From Entomomonas asaccharolytica (GTDB taxonomy: Bacteria; Pseudomonadota; Gammaproteobacteria; Pseudomonadales; Pseudomonadaceae): a DNA stretch of 64,000 nt. The position numbers and the translations under genes were made by a program. Of the stretch, positions 21,431-31,839 are shown in pieces. The notes below the pieces were generated by a model. It did no database searches. It was not told the DNA's origin and was given only the letters and a program-made list of their open reading frames with translations. The stretch covers positions 1,565,673 through 1,629,672 of the forward strand of contig NZ_CP067393.1 of the NCBI RefSeq assembly GCF_016653615.1. The letters run 5' to 3'. Within the stretch, counting starts at the first letter, position 1; every line of letters begins with the position of its first letter.

Positions 21431-23038
21431 TTAGTGACGGAAATGGCGCATTCCTGTAAAGACCATAGCAATACCTGCTTCATCAGCGGCATCAATCACT
21501 TCTTGATCACGCATTGACCCACCTGGTTGAATAACTGCTGCAATACCTACATTGGCAGCATTATCTATACCATCACGGAAAGGGAAGAAGGCATCACTGG
21601 CCATTACCGCACCTTTAACTTCTAAGCCTGCATGTTCTGCTTTAATGGCAGCTATACGGGCAGAGTTAACACGGCTCATTTGACCAGCACCAATACCTAC
21701 TGTTTGACGATTTTTAGCATAAACAATAGCATTGGATTTAACAAATTTAGCTACTTTCCAAGCAAAAATAAGGTCATGAATTTCTTTTTCTGTGGGTGCG
21801 CGCTTAGTAACGACTTTTAAGTCGTCAGCAGTGATCATACCATTATCACGGCTTTGCACTAATAAACCACCATTTACACGTTTATAATCCCATGCTTGTG
21901 GTCGCTGTTCAGGCCATTCACCACATTCTAATAAACGTACATTGTTTTTTGTTGCAACAATAGCTTTGGCTTCTGCGGATACTTTAGGTGCAATAATAAC
22001 TTCTACAAATTGGCGTTCAACAATTGCCTTAGCTGTTTCAGCATCTAACTCACGATTAAAAGCAATAATACCGCCAAACGCTGATTCTCTATCAGTAGCA
22101 AAGGCTAAATCATAAGCTTTAAGGATACCACCTTCATTTTCTGGTACTACTGAAACACCACAAGGGTTGGCGTGTTTGACAATTACACAGGCAGGTTTTA
22201 CAAAACTTTTAACACATTCTAGAGCAGCATCAGTATCAGCGACGTTGTTATAGGAAAGTTCTTTACCTTGTAGCTGTTTTGCAGTAGCAATACTTGCCTC
22301 TACTGGATTAGCTTCTATATAGAAAGCAGCTTTTTGGTGAGGGTTTTCACCATAACGCATTTCTTGTGCTTTAATAAATTGGCTATTAAAGGTTTGTGGG
22401 AAATCCGCGCGATTATTCGTGGTTAAGGTATCTGTTTGCTGATTAATTGTTCCAAGGTAATTGGCGATCATGCCATCATAGGCTGCAGTATGTTCAAAGG
22501 CTTTTAAGGCTAAAGCAAAACGTTGCACATAAGTTAAACCGCCATGTTTTAGGCTATCAATCAACGCAGAATAATCTTGGTGATTTACTACAATAGCAAC
22601 ATCTTTATGGTTTTTAGCAGCACTACGTACCATTGTTGGGCCACCAATATCGATATTTTCAATGGCAGTGGGTAAGTCACAGTCGGCTTTTGCTACAGTA
22701 GCTGCAAATGGATAGAGGTTAACAACAACCATATCAATAGGATCAATTTGATGTTGTTGCATTATTTCATCATCTGTACCACGACGACCTAAAATGCCCC
22801 CATGTATTTTGGGATGCAGGGTTTTTACACGACCATCCATCATTTCAGGAAAGCCAGTATACTCTGCTACTTCTTTGGCATTAATTGCATTATCTTTTAA
22901 TAACTTATAAGTACCACCTGTAGATAAAATTTCTACATTAAGTTCACTAAGTTGTTTGGCAAATTCAACAATACCCGTTTTATCGGAAACACTAATAAGT
23001 GCACGACGAACAGGAAGACGCATTGTTTGGTCAGTCAT
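21431..23038 (-). CDS. purH: Bifunctional AICAR formyltransferase/IMP cyclohydrolase PurH
   Basis: PurH performs the last two steps of IMP synthesis. The N-terminal methylglyoxal-synthase-like cyclohydrolase domain begins with [18 protein letters not shown] and contains STGGTYKLL and [15 protein letters not shown]. The formyltransferase domain carries the catalytic KHANPCG and ends with [10 protein letters not shown]. The length is 535 residues, against 529 in E. coli. It is co-oriented with fis upstream and purD downstream, as in Pseudomonas. Confidence 0.98.
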   Translation of the reverse strand: MTDQTMRLPVRRALISVSDKTGIVEFAKQLSELNVEILSTGGTYKLLKDNAINAKEVAEYTGFPEMMDGRVKTLHPKIHGGILGRRGTDDEIMQQHQIDPIDMVVVNLYPFAATVAKADCDLPTAIENIDIGGPTMVRSAAKNHKDVAIVVNHQDYSALIDSLKHGGLTYVQRFALALKAFEHTAAYDGMIANYLGTINQQTDTLTTNNRADFPQTFNSQFIKAQEMRYGENPHQKAAFYIEANPVEASIATAKQLQGKELSYNNVADTDAALECVKSFVKPACVIVKHANPCGVSVVPENEGGILKAYDLAFATDRESAFGGIIAFNRELDAETAKAIVERQFVEVIIAPKVSAEAKAIVATKNNVRLLECGEWPEQRPQAWDYKRVNGGLLVQSRDNGMITADDLKVVTKRAPTEKEIHDLIFAWKVAKFVKSNAIVYAKNRQTVGIGAGQMSRVNSARIAAIKAEHAGLEVKGAVMASDAFFPFRDGIDNAANVGIAAVIQPGGSMRDQEVIDAADEAGIAMVFTGMRHFRH

Positions 23039-23076
23039 GATCAGTCCATCAAGTTAGAAGTTATAATTTATGAAAA

Positions 23077-23400
23077 TTAAAGTAAATTATATTGCTTTAA
23101 TTTTTTGCGTAATGTACCACGATTCAAACCCAAAAGTTCTGAAGCTTTACTTTGATTACCCTTAACATATTCCATAACAGTAGCAAAGAGGGGGGCTTCA
23201 ACTTCTGATAAAACTAAATCATAAAGATCGGTGGTATTTTGCCCATCAAGCTGAGCAAAATAGGTTTGCAGTGCTTTTTCAACGCAGGAACGTAGCGTTT
23301 GACCTTCTGTGTAGTTTGTACTGAGTGGTACAGCTTTATGCACAGTACTTGTTACCATCTGTCTAAGTCCTTCATGTTTATCATGTTGTAAGTAGTTCAT
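23077..23400 (-). CDS. fis: Nucleoid-associated regulator Fis
   Basis: Fis is a small DNA-bending dimer that shapes the nucleoid and regulates rRNA and other promoters. The C-terminal helix-turn-helix is intact (GNQSKASELLGLNRGTLRKKLKQYNLL), preceded by the LYDLVLSEVEAPLFATVMEY dimer helices. It has 107 residues, slightly longer than the 98 of E. coli. Its ATG overlaps the dusB stop by 4 bases, so it is made from the dusB transcript, the classic dusB-fis arrangement. Confidence 0.96.
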   Translation of the reverse strand: MNYLQHDKHEGLRQMVTSTVHKAVPLSTNYTEGQTLRSCVEKALQTYFAQLDGQNTTDLYDLVLSEVEAPLFATVMEYVKGNQSKASELLGLNRGTLRKKLKQYNLL

Positions 23401-24371
23401 TGAGTAAAAATATTTTTAATGTAGGAATATTGTTCTTGCGCGGATTCTAGTTGATTAAATTGATGTTTAAAAACTATACCTTCGGGTAGGTAAGACAAGT
23501 ACCAACCCATATGTTTTCTTGCAATCCGCATTCCCATCGCTTCACCGTAAAGGGTGTGTAAGGCAGCTAAATGCTCTAACATTACTTGCTTTCTTTCTGT
23601 AAAGGTAGGGGAAGAATAATGTTGCCCAGTCTCTAAAAAATAATTAATTTCCCTAAATAACCATGGATTACCTTGCGCGGCTCTACCAATAAGTAAAGCA
23701 TCTGCTTTTGTATAGTTTAATACAAATTGCGCTTTTTCTGGAGAAGTAATATCACCATTTGCAAAAATAGGTAAGCTAACTTGCTGTTTTATTTCAGCAA
23801 TAGTATCGTATTCAGCAGCTCCAGTATATAAGTCTGCACGCGTTCTACCGTGTATTGCGATAGCTTTAATGCCAGACTGTTCTGCTATTTTAGCAACAGT
23901 AATGGCATTTTTAGTTGAGCTATCCCAACCAGTACGCATTTTTAAGGTAATAGGTACATTAACAGCTTTTACTACTGCTTGCAAAATGCCTTCAACCAAT
24001 TTTTCATCTTTCATTAAGGCGGAGCCTGCAGCTTTATTACAGACTTTTTTAGCAGGACAACCCATATTAATATCAATAATTTGTGCACCTAATGCAACAT
24101 TGGCTTTAGCTGCATGAGCCATTTGTTCTGGATCAGTACCAGCAATTTGTATGGCTCTAGGCTCAAGATCATCTTGATGAGGTAAGCGATGCTTTGATTT
24201 ATTACTTTTCCATAAACGCGTGTCACTTGTTACCATTTCGGACACGGCTAATGCTGCACCGAAGCGGCGACATAGCATACGTTGTGGGCGATCAGTTATA
24301 CCTGCCATAGGTGCAAGTATAAGACGGCCATCTAATTGGTAACAACCAATGCGAGGAAAAGTAGCAGTCAT
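23397..24371 (-). CDS. dusB: tRNA-dihydrouridine synthase DusB
   Basis: This FMN-dependent enzyme reduces uridine in the tRNA D-loop. The FMN site opens with LAPMAGITDRPQR, and the catalytic cysteine is in INMGCPAKKVCNKAAGSAL. RTGWD, IHGRTRADLYTG and FANGDITSPEKA complete the family pattern. It has 324 residues and heads the dusB-fis-purH-purD run. Confidence 0.97.
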   Translation of the reverse strand: MTATFPRIGCYQLDGRLILAPMAGITDRPQRMLCRRFGAALAVSEMVTSDTRLWKSNKSKHRLPHQDDLEPRAIQIAGTDPEQMAHAAKANVALGAQIIDINMGCPAKKVCNKAAGSALMKDEKLVEGILQAVVKAVNVPITLKMRTGWDSSTKNAITVAKIAEQSGIKAIAIHGRTRADLYTGAAEYDTIAEIKQQVSLPIFANGDITSPEKAQFVLNYTKADALLIGRAAQGNPWLFREINYFLETGQHYSSPTFTERKQVMLEHLAALHTLYGEAMGMRIARKHMGWYLSYLPEGIVFKHQFNQLESAQEQYSYIKNIFTQ

Positions 24372-24461
24372 TATTTAGAGGGGATAAATAATAAGAGGAT
24401 GTATCATACTGGGTTTAGCGTGGGGAATAAAGCTAAAATATAATAAAATTAACAAAATAAC

Positions 24462-24489
24462 AAAGCAGATAGAGGTTTCTATCTGCTTT
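24462..24489 (-). terminator. Terminator after putP
   Basis: A perfect 12-bp stem, AAAGCAGATAGA with TCTATCTGCTTT, has a 4-base loop. It sits 13 bases beyond the putP stop on the minus strand. Confidence 0.75.
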
Positions 24490-24502
24490 ATATTAAGTAT
24501 GA

Positions 24503-26071
24503 TTATTTGCCTGTTAAAGTTCTGTACTGATGTTCTGCTTCATCAAAGCGTTTTAACATATGTTCTGTAGGTTTAGTTAGTTTACTGCCTACAATAATAG
24601 CAATAATACCTAATATGAAACCTGGCACAATTTCATATAAATTAAACCAACCATACTGTTTCCAAACAAGTACTGTCAGAGCACCTAGAATCATGCCTGC
24701 TAGTGCACCTTCTTTGGTCATATTACGATAGAATAAAGAAAGTAGAATCACTGGGCCAAAAGCTGCACCAAAACCTGCCCACGCATAACTAACCATGCCT
24801 AGCACTTTTGAGTTAGGATCTCTTGCTAACCAAATAGCAACTACAGCAATCAGTAATACCATAACGCGCCCCACCCATACTAACTCTTTTTGGGAAGCGC
24901 CTTTGCGTAAGAATGGTTTGTAGAAATCTTCAGTTAAAGCACTGGAGCATACCAATAACTGGCAACTTAATGTACTCATTACAGCTGCTAAAATACCTGA
25001 TAATACAATACCTACTATCCAAGGATTGAATAGCGCTTTACTTAATTCAATAAAGATATATTCAGAGTTTTTAGCAACCACAGCTGCACCTGATAAGTCT
25101 GGGTTATTTGCAAAGTAAGCAATACCAAAGAAGCCTGCTGCTACAGCACCGCCTAGACATAAAATCATCCAAGTCATACCAATACGACGTGCATTAGGAA
25201 TATTTTTTACTGAATCAGCCGCCATAAAACGTACTAAAATATGAGGTTGACCGAAATAGCCTAAGCCCCAAGCAGCTAGAGAGATTATAGCAATAGTTTT
25301 AATTAAAGCTGTATCTCCTTTCACCGCAAACAAGTCAAACACATTAACATTTTCTCTTACTGAGTTAATAGTTTGAACTGTTGTATTCCAATCTGATAAA
25401 GAAATAATAACAAAAACTGGGGTGAGTAATAATACAAATAGCATTAACGTGGCTTGTACGGTATCTGTCCAACTTACAGCAAGGAAACCACCAATACAAA
25501 CATAGATAATAGTGGCGGTTGCACCTAGTAACATAGCAATATTATAAGGAGATAGACTAGTACCAATAATATTATTGATGCTATCTGCAAGTGGTGCTAA
25601 ATTGAATAGGCTTTCAAAAAGCCTAGCACCTGCAACAACGCCTGATGCGCAATAAAGAGTAAAAAAGATTAAAATGATAAGTGCTGAGAAAATACGTAAT
25701 AAACGAGTATGATCATCAAAGCGCGCTGTAAAGTAATCAGGTAAGGTAAGGGCATTATGGTTATGCTCTGTATGAACTCGCAATCTACCTGCTACCAATA
25801 GCCAATTAAGCCAAGCACCAATAGTAAGTCCAATGGCAATCCACGCTTCTGATAAACCTGATAAATAAATAGCACCTGGCAAACCCATTAATAACCAGCC
25901 ACTCATATCAGATGCACCTGCTGAAAGTGCTGTTACTAAACTGCCTAAACTTCTTCCCCCTAAAATATAATCATCAAAACTTTTAGTAGAACGATAGGCA
26001 TACAGCCCAATTATGATCATTAAAATAATGTACAGTATAAATGTTACTGTGGTTTGATAGTTTGCTGACAT
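24503..26071 (-). CDS. putP: Sodium/proline symporter PutP
   Basis: This sodium:solute symporter imports proline for use by PutA. It matches the family along its length: DDYILGGRSLGSLVTALSAGASDMSGWLLMGLPG, the sodium-site region, GWGLGYFGQPHILVRFMA and STLSCQLLVCSSALTEDFY. The ATG at 26071 follows an AGGAG site and gives MSANYQTTVTF, colinear with E. coli PutP. An in-frame upstream start would add 18 non-conserved residues. From here it has 522 residues. It is divergent from putA, with probable PutA operators in between. Confidence 0.96.
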   Translation of the reverse strand: MSANYQTTVTFILYIILMIIIGLYAYRSTKSFDDYILGGRSLGSLVTALSAGASDMSGWLLMGLPGAIYLSGLSEAWIAIGLTIGAWLNWLLVAGRLRVHTEHNHNALTLPDYFTARFDDHTRLLRIFSALIILIFFTLYCASGVVAGARLFESLFNLAPLADSINNIIGTSLSPYNIAMLLGATATIIYVCIGGFLAVSWTDTVQATLMLFVLLLTPVFVIISLSDWNTTVQTINSVRENVNVFDLFAVKGDTALIKTIAIISLAAWGLGYFGQPHILVRFMAADSVKNIPNARRIGMTWMILCLGGAVAAGFFGIAYFANNPDLSGAAVVAKNSEYIFIELSKALFNPWIVGIVLSGILAAVMSTLSCQLLVCSSALTEDFYKPFLRKGASQKELVWVGRVMVLLIAVVAIWLARDPNSKVLGMVSYAWAGFGAAFGPVILLSLFYRNMTKEGALAGMILGALTVLVWKQYGWFNLYEIVPGFILGIIAIIVGSKLTKPTEHMLKRFDEAEHQYRTLTGK

Positions 26072-26115
26072 GCAGGTGTTACTCCTGATTATTTTGTAAG
26101 TATAAATGGTGTAAT

Positions 26116-26129
26116 AAGGTTGCACCTTT
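26116..26129 (+). promoter_or_regulatory. Candidate PutA operator 1
   Basis: AAGGTTGCACCTTT contains GTTGCA, the core recognised by the ribbon-helix-helix domain of PutA in enteric put control regions. It lies 45 bases upstream of the putP start. The same 9-base core, GGTTGCACC, occurs twice more in this gap. Confidence 0.6.
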
Positions 26130-26263
26130 GGTTAACTTAAAGAAAAACTTAATATATTTATTGGTAAATCTAATAATTATCCTAAATATATTATTTAAAT
26201 TAACCTTACCTTCCTGTTTTATTATTCCAGTTAAATATTTGTAGCAAGAAGTGTGCCTAAAAT

Positions 26264-26298
26264 AGGTGCAACCTTAAAAAATGTAGGTTGCACCTTTT
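26264..26298. promoter_or_regulatory. Candidate PutA operators 2 and 3 (inverted pair)
   Basis: Two copies of the GGTTGCACC core face each other here (26265-26273 inverted and 26286-26294 direct). They form an inverted repeat with arms of 11 bases, AGGTGCAACCT and AGGTTGCACCT. With the copy at 26118 there are three sites in the 349-base gap between putP and putA. That gap holds no gene. PutA represses put genes when proline is absent, and the encoded PutA keeps the DNA-binding domain. Confidence 0.65.
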
Positions 26299-26420
26299 GG
26301 CATGGATATTGAATAATAATTATCAATATTTTTATGTTGGGTAAAAATAACACATAAAAGTTATAAACAAAAAGTTAAATAAGCTTTTGGATTCATTTTA
26401 ATATTTTTTGGAGTTTGACT

Positions 26421-29400
26421 ATGGCTTCAACAACTCTAGGTGTTAAGTTAGATGATGCTGCGCGACAACGTTTAAAAGATGCAGCAAAACGTATTGATAG
26501 AACACCTCATTGGCTGATTAAGCAAGCAATTTTTAGTTATTTAGAAAAGATAGAACAGGGAGCATCAATTGATGACTTGCTAGGCGTTCAAGCTAATGCA
26601 GAAATAGATGAGTTACCTAATAATAACAATCCTGCAACAGTTGCAACTCAACCATTCTTAGAGTTCGCTGAAAGTATTCATCCTCAGTCAGTATTACGTG
26701 CTTCAATTACGGCTGCTTATCGTCGCCCTGAGCCAGAGATTATTCCTTTAATGCTTGAGCAAGCACGCTTTAGCCAGCAAGATGCACAGTCTGTTCATAA
26801 AATGGCTTTTGATATTGCCAATAAATTAAGGAATCAAAAAAGTGCAGGTGGCCGCTCTGGTTTAGTGCAAGGATTGTTACAAGAGTTCTCACTTTCATCG
26901 CATGAAGGTGTTGCTTTAATGTGTTTAGCAGAGGCACTGCTTCGTATTCCTGATAAACAAACACGAGATGCATTAATTCGCGATAAAATCAGTAAAGGGA
27001 ATTGGCATCCGCATGTTGGCAAAAGCCAATCAACCTTTGTTAATGCAGCCACTTGGGGACTGTTAATCACAGGCAAATTAACTGCAACCCACAATGAAAC
27101 AAAGTTAACCAGTTCTTTAAATCGTATTATTAGTAAAAGTGGTGAGCCACTTATTCGTAAAGGCGTGGATATGGCCATGCGTATGATGGGCGAACAATTT
27201 GTAACAGGTGAAACCATTGGCGAAGCATTAGCGAATGCAGGTAAGTATGAGGCCAAAGGTTTTAGATACTCTTATGATATGTTAGGCGAAGCCGCATTAA
27301 CTAAAAAAGATGCGGATAACTACTATATCTCTTATGAGCAATCTATACATGCTATTGGGAAAGCTTCCAATGGCCGTGGCATTTATGAAGGCCCTGGTAT
27401 TTCCATTAAACTTTCTGCATTACATCCTCGTTATAGCCGTGCTCAATATGATCGAGTAATGGAGGAGTTGTATCCGCAGTTACTGAACTTAACGTTATTA
27501 GCTAAACAATATGATGTAGGTATTAATATTGATGCTGAAGAGGCTGATCGTCTAGAGTTATCTTTAGATTTATTAGAAAAACTTTGTTTTGAACCTGCTT
27601 TAGCAGGTTGGAATGGTATTGGTTTTGTTATTCAGGCTTACCAAAAACGTTGTCCTTATGCAATTGATTATGTAATAGATTTAGCTCGACGTAGCCGTCA
27701 TCGGTTGATGATACGCTTAGTAAAAGGTGCTTATTGGGATAGTGAAATTAAACGTGCACAATTGGATGGATTAGAAGGTTATCCTGTGTATACGCGTAAA
27801 TGCTACACTGATATTTCTTATTTAGCCTGTGCTCGTAAATTATTAGCAGTACCTGAAGCAATTTTCCCTCAGTTTGCTACGCACAATGCGCATACCTTAG
27901 CGGCTATTTACCATATTGCGGGTAATAATTATTATCCTGGCCAATATGAGTTCCAATGTTTGCATGGTATGGGAGAGCCACTGTATGAGCAAGTAGTAGG
28001 TAAAACGGCTGATGGCAAATATAACCGTCCATGTCGGGTTTATGCACCTGTGGGAACACACGAAACATTGCTAGCCTATTTAGTCCGTCGTTTACTTGAG
28101 AACGGCGCTAATACTTCGTTTGTAAACCGTGTGGCAGACCAATCTATTTCCATTAATGAATTAATTGAAGATCCTGTGGAAACAATTGAAAAATTAGCTG
28201 ATCATGAAGGGCAAATGGGCTTGCCCCACCCACGTATTCCTTTACCTGTAGAGCTTTATGGCGAAGGCCGTGCAAACTCTAGAGGAATTGATCTTTCTAA
28301 CGAAAACCGTTTAGCTTCTCTTTCAAGTGCTTTATTAAATAGTGCTACTGAAGAGTGGGTAGCTGCCCCCATGTTAGGAGAAGATGTTACTTTAGGTAAC
28401 GCACAACCAGTAACAAATCCTGCCAATCATAATGATATTGTGGGTAAAGTATATGAAGCAAGCGAACAAGATGTTGCTGTAGCATTGAGTTGTGCTGTAG
28501 CTACAGCTCCTATCTGGCAGTCCACACCACCACAAGAGCGGGCAGCTATTTTAGAGCGTGTTGCGGATCAGTATGAATTTGAAATGCAGACTTTAATTGG
28601 TGTGATTGTTCGAGAAGCAGGTAAAACCTATAGTAACGCTATTGCAGAGATTCGTGAAGCTGTAGACTTTTTACGTTACTATGCAGAACAAGCAAGAAAT
28701 GATTTTGCTAATGAATCACATCGTCCTCTAGGCCCTGTTGTGTGTATTAGTCCATGGAACTTCCCAATGGCTATTTTTACAGGTCAAGTTGCTGCGGCAT
28801 TAGCAGCAGGTAACACAGTTATTGCCAAGCCTGCTGAACAAACTCCATTAATTGCTGCACAAGCTATTCGTATTATGTTAGAAGCAGGTGTACCGAAAGG
28901 GGTTGTGCAATTATTGCCTGGTCGTGGTGAAACAGTAGGTTCAAAATTAACCTCTGACTCTCGTGTTAAAGGCATAATGTTTACAGGTTCTACGGAAGTA
29001 GCGCAAATTATCAATAAAACTATTGCTGGTCGTTTAGATGATCATGGACATACTATTCCATTGATTGCTGAAACGGGTGGTCAAAATGCTATGATTGTTG
29101 ATTCTTCCGCACTAGCTGAACAAGTGGTGGTGGATATTGTAGCTTCTGCATTAGATAGTGCTGGACAACGTTGTTCTGCTTTAAGATTACTTTGTATTCA
29201 AGAGGATGTGGCTGATCGCACCATTGAAATGTTAAAAGGTGCGATGGATGAAAATCAATTAGGTAATCCAGAGTTATTGTCAGTAGATATTGGTCCTGTG
29301 ATTGATGCTGATGCTAAAGCGATTATTGATAAGCATATTGAAACGATGCGTAATAAAGGTCGTACAGTTTATCAATCAGCTATCTATAGTAATGCCATCA

Positions 29401-30377
29401 TTAAAAATGGTACTTTTGTAGTGCCTACTTTAATTGAGTTAGAAAGTATTACAGAGTTACAGCGCGAGGTGTTTGGACCTGTACTGCATGTTATTCGTTA
29501 CAATCGTAAAGATTTAGATAAACTTCTAGAGCAAATTAATAAACTTAACTATGGTTTAACCATGGGTATTCATACACGTATTGATGAAACTATTGCTCAA
29601 GTAATTGATAAAGCACATGTCGGCAATATCTATGTAAACCGAAATATTGTTGGTGCGGTAGTAGGGGTACAACCATTTGGTGGTGAAGGTTTATCGGGTA
29701 CAGGGCCTAAAGCAGGTGGTCCACTTTATATGTATCGTTTATTGGCAACCAAACCAGAAGATGCTGTTGTTAAGTCACTGACCCGTCGTGATGAAGACAT
29801 TGCGCCTGAAGATATTGGTAAAGCTGGTCGTGAGGAAGTAATAAAAAGCTTCAAAACATGGGCAGATAAAAAAGAATACCTTGGTATTGGTAAACTAGTA
29901 GAAGATTTCTATCATCTTGCCCAATCAGGAACCTTACGTATATTACCAGGACCAACAGGAGAGCGTAACAGTTATGAGTTAATAGCAAGACAAGATATTC
30001 TGTGTTTGGCCAATACTGAACAAGACTTATTAGTACAATTAGCTGCTGTGTTATCAATAGGAGCAACAGCGTTATGGTCTGATGAATATGCTAAATTGCG
30101 TTCTCAACTGCCAGAAAAAATACAGCGACATGTGAAATTTATTGCAGATTGGAAAAAACCTGAAAGCCATTATGATGCAGTGCTATATCATGGTGATTGT
30201 GACCAATTAGCAGAAGTTTGCCGTATTGTAGCTAATCGTAAAGGTGCTATTGTTAGTGTGCATGGTTTAGCACAAGGTGAAACTAATATACCATTGGAAC
30301 GCTTACTAATTGAACGTTCGATTAGTGTAAATACAGCCGCTGCTGGTGGTAATGCAAGCTTAATGACGATTAGTTAA
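26421..30377 (+). CDS. putA: Trifunctional PutA: put repressor, proline dehydrogenase, P5C dehydrogenase
   Basis: PutA oxidises proline to glutamate and, in trifunctional forms, represses put transcription. An N-terminal ribbon-helix-helix (TTLGVKLDDAARQRLKDAAK, residues 1-48) is present, so this is the trifunctional type. The FAD-dependent proline dehydrogenase barrel covers roughly 240-560 (YSYDMLGEAAL, IKLSALHPRY, RLVKGAYWDSE). The aldehyde dehydrogenase domain carries SPWNFPMAIFTGQ, the GSTEVAQ NAD site and the nucleophile Cys918 (SAGQRCSALR). The ATG at 26421 follows GGAG; a TTG two codons earlier is less likely. It has 1318 residues, as in E. coli (1320). Confidence 0.98.
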   Translation: MASTTLGVKLDDAARQRLKDAAKRIDRTPHWLIKQAIFSYLEKIEQGASIDDLLGVQANAEIDELPNNNNPATVATQPFLEFAESIHPQSVLRASITAAYRRPEPEIIPLMLEQARFSQQDAQSVHKMAFDIANKLRNQKSAGGRSGLVQGLLQEFSLSSHEGVALMCLAEALLRIPDKQTRDALIRDKISKGNWHPHVGKSQSTFVNAATWGLLITGKLTATHNETKLTSSLNRIISKSGEPLIRKGVDMAMRMMGEQFVTGETIGEALANAGKYEAKGFRYSYDMLGEAALTKKDADNYYISYEQSIHAIGKASNGRGIYEGPGISIKLSALHPRYSRAQYDRVMEELYPQLLNLTLLAKQYDVGINIDAEEADRLELSLDLLEKLCFEPALAGWNGIGFVIQAYQKRCPYAIDYVIDLARRSRHRLMIRLVKGAYWDSEIKRAQLDGLEGYPVYTRKCYTDISYLACARKLLAVPEAIFPQFATHNAHTLAAIYHIAGNNYYPGQYEFQCLHGMGEPLYEQVVGKTADGKYNRPCRVYAPVGTHETLLAYLVRRLLENGANTSFVNRVADQSISINELIEDPVETIEKLADHEGQMGLPHPRIPLPVELYGEGRANSRGIDLSNENRLASLSSALLNSATEEWVAAPMLGEDVTLGNAQPVTNPANHNDIVGKVYEASEQDVAVALSCAVATAPIWQSTPPQERAAILERVADQYEFEMQTLIGVIVREAGKTYSNAIAEIREAVDFLRYYAEQARNDFANESHRPLGPVVCISPWNFPMAIFTGQVAAALAAGNTVIAKPAEQTPLIAAQAIRIMLEAGVPKGVVQLLPGRGETVGSKLTSDSRVKGIMFTGSTEVAQIINKTIAGRLDDHGHTIPLIAETGGQNAMIVDSSALAEQVVVDIVASALDSAGQRCSALRLLCIQEDVADRTIEMLKGAMDENQLGNPELLSVDIGPVIDADAKAIIDKHIETMRNKGRTVYQSAIYSNAIIKNGTFVVPTLIELESITELQREVFGPVLHVIRYNRKDLDKLLEQINKLNYGLTMGIHTRIDETIAQVIDKAHVGNIYVNRNIVGAVVGVQPFGGEGLSGTGPKAGGPLYMYRLLATKPEDAVVKSLTRRDEDIAPEDIGKAGREEVIKSFKTWADKKEYLGIGKLVEDFYHLAQSGTLRILPGPTGERNSYELIARQDILCLANTEQDLLVQLAAVLSIGATALWSDEYAKLRSQLPEKIQRHVKFIADWKKPESHYDAVLYHGDCDQLAEVCRIVANRKGAIVSVHGLAQGETNIPLERLLIERSISVNTAAAGGNASLMTIS

Positions 30378-30392
30378 TAATTGTTAGAGATA

Positions 30393-30428
30393 AAAAAACC
30401 GTTATGTACTATTTCATAACGGTTTTTT
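30393..30428. terminator. Bidirectional terminator after putA
   Basis: A perfect 14-bp stem, AAAAAACCGTTATG with CATAACGGTTTTTT, has an 8-base loop and lies between convergent genes. Confidence 0.9.
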
Positions 30429-30453
30429 ATTACTTAAAAATATGTAATTGAAT

Positions 30454-31068
30454 TTACTTAATACCATTTAACAAATTATGTTCAATAGTACCCATGGATG
30501 CACAAGAAAATTTCTCAGTATTATAAGGTTCTGTTGATGAAAATTTAATTTGTTCTTTTTCAACAGGTAACTCTGTGTTATCGGCTTGATTAGTAGATGT
30601 TGTGTTACGATTTAATATATAGTCTACATCAATAGTTACAGTACTAACTGCACCTGCTTCTGCCACTTTAGCAGTGATAGTGGCTTCAAGGTCTGTTGTT
30701 ACTTTGGCGTCGTAATCTTGTCCATTTTTTTCATAAGTATACTCAGTAGATTCAGCATAATTATAAGCGTATTTTTTAGTTACTTTTTCCTTATTAACAT
30801 AACTACTAGTCACTAAACCACAATCCACATAATTAGCAGGACGGTCTGTTTTAAAAGTAGCAATTATAGTACCTGTTGCTTTATCTGATGATTGAACAGA
30901 AAAAACATTATTAAATAATTGATTAAAAGTAGCAGTCCATGCCTTATCTTTAGGCATATTAATAAATTTTTCATTATTAATGGTTACTGGGTCTGGTTGT
31001 TTATGGACATAAGAAGTACAGCCAAATAAACTAATCATTATGAGTAAGCTTAAAATATTTTTTTGCAT
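30454..31068 (-). CDS. Putative lipoprotein of unknown function
   Basis: A 204-residue protein with a lipoprotein signal (MQKNILSLLIMISLFGC; lipobox LFGC), so probably an outer-membrane lipoprotein. The mature part has a stretch (NMPKDKAWTATFNQLFNNVFSVQSSDKATGTIIATFKTD) reminiscent of proteins in which a beta-sandwich follows a helical segment, and an alternating polar/hydrophobic C-terminal half. I chose the ATG at 31068 because it opens the signal peptide directly. An in-frame ATG 12 codons earlier would place polar residues before it. I do not recognise a named family. It is convergent with putA. Confidence 0.75.
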   Translation of the reverse strand: MQKNILSLLIMISLFGCTSYVHKQPDPVTINNEKFINMPKDKAWTATFNQLFNNVFSVQSSDKATGTIIATFKTDRPANYVDCGLVTSSYVNKEKVTKKYAYNYAESTEYTYEKNGQDYDAKVTTDLEATITAKVAEAGAVSTVTIDVDYILNRNTTSTNQADNTELPVEKEQIKFSSTEPYNTEKFSCASMGTIEHNLLNGIK

Positions 31069-31220
31069 AATTGCATTGCCTAAGTTTATGTTTATGATTA
31101 TCATACAAAAGTTTTAACCTATTATCCAATTGGATTAGGGTAATATTTCATATTATAGGATAAATTAACTAAAGGGAGTAATTAAAAAGGATTGATATAG
31201 CACAAGCAGTAGAGGTATGC

Positions 31221-31406
31221 ATGGCAAATTTTGAAGTGGGAAATGTTGTACAATTAAGATCAGGCGGTCCAAAAATGACAGTAGTTGGTGAACCAAGGAA
31301 AGGAGTCTACACTACTGATTCAGAAGTGATCGTAATATGGTTTGATGATAAAGAAAATAAATTTAAATATGATACTTTTATCGCTGCCATTTTAGAAAGG
31401 GTATAG
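31221..31406 (+). CDS. DUF2158 (YodC-like) small protein
   Basis: This 61-residue protein begins MANFEVGNVVQLRSGGPKMTV and contains VIVIWFD, the short beta-rich pattern of the DUF2158/YodC family. The family's role is not known to me. An AGAGGT site precedes the ATG. It stands alone between a lipoprotein gene and a PLP lyase gene. Confidence 0.8.
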   Translation: MANFEVGNVVQLRSGGPKMTVVGEPRKGVYTTDSEVIVIWFDDKENKFKYDTFIAAILERV

Positions 31407-31839
31407 TAACTAGATTACCACTATACTTTTAAACCAAATTATCACATCATCTTTATAGATATTATCGTCAAAAGTTCTATAAATATTTAGGGGAAACAAT
31501 AAGTTATTAGGTTAGAGCAGTGTGCAAGTTTAGCGCTTGGTGCTGCTCATTCACCTAAAACAGTATCCCACAAGACATATAACTTATCTTTTAATTGATA
31601 AAAAAAGCTATGAAATAATCCTTTTTGGCGACTTACCCTTACTACAGTAAATAAAATAGCCATAGTAATGTTCCATTATTAGATCAATGTCAATTTTAAT
31701 GTTATAAACTTTATAAAAAGTTTTATTTTTCTTTTTAACATGCAAGACTTATCTATTCATATAATAACTACGATATACCTACAATAAATAATAACCATTA
31801 TTATTTTGGTTGCATAAATACACGATTAGGAGAATCTAA
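31407..31839. other. Intergenic region before the lyase gene
   Basis: The 433 bases hold no open gene. The last 100 or so are very AT-rich and probably carry the lyase promoter. I found no tnaC-like leader peptide (no short ORF with a conserved Trp) that would suggest tryptophan-type attenuation. Confidence 0.5.

Noticed and set aside
31221-31406. DUF2158 gene as half of a toxin-antitoxin pair
   Set aside because: It is small and isolated, but no partner gene lies next to it and the family is not known as toxin or antitoxin.
31500-31620. Possible decayed gene on the minus strand before the lyase
   Set aside because: A short stretch translates to plausible protein on either side of a stop, but no family could be recognised and the signal is too short to call a pseudogene.
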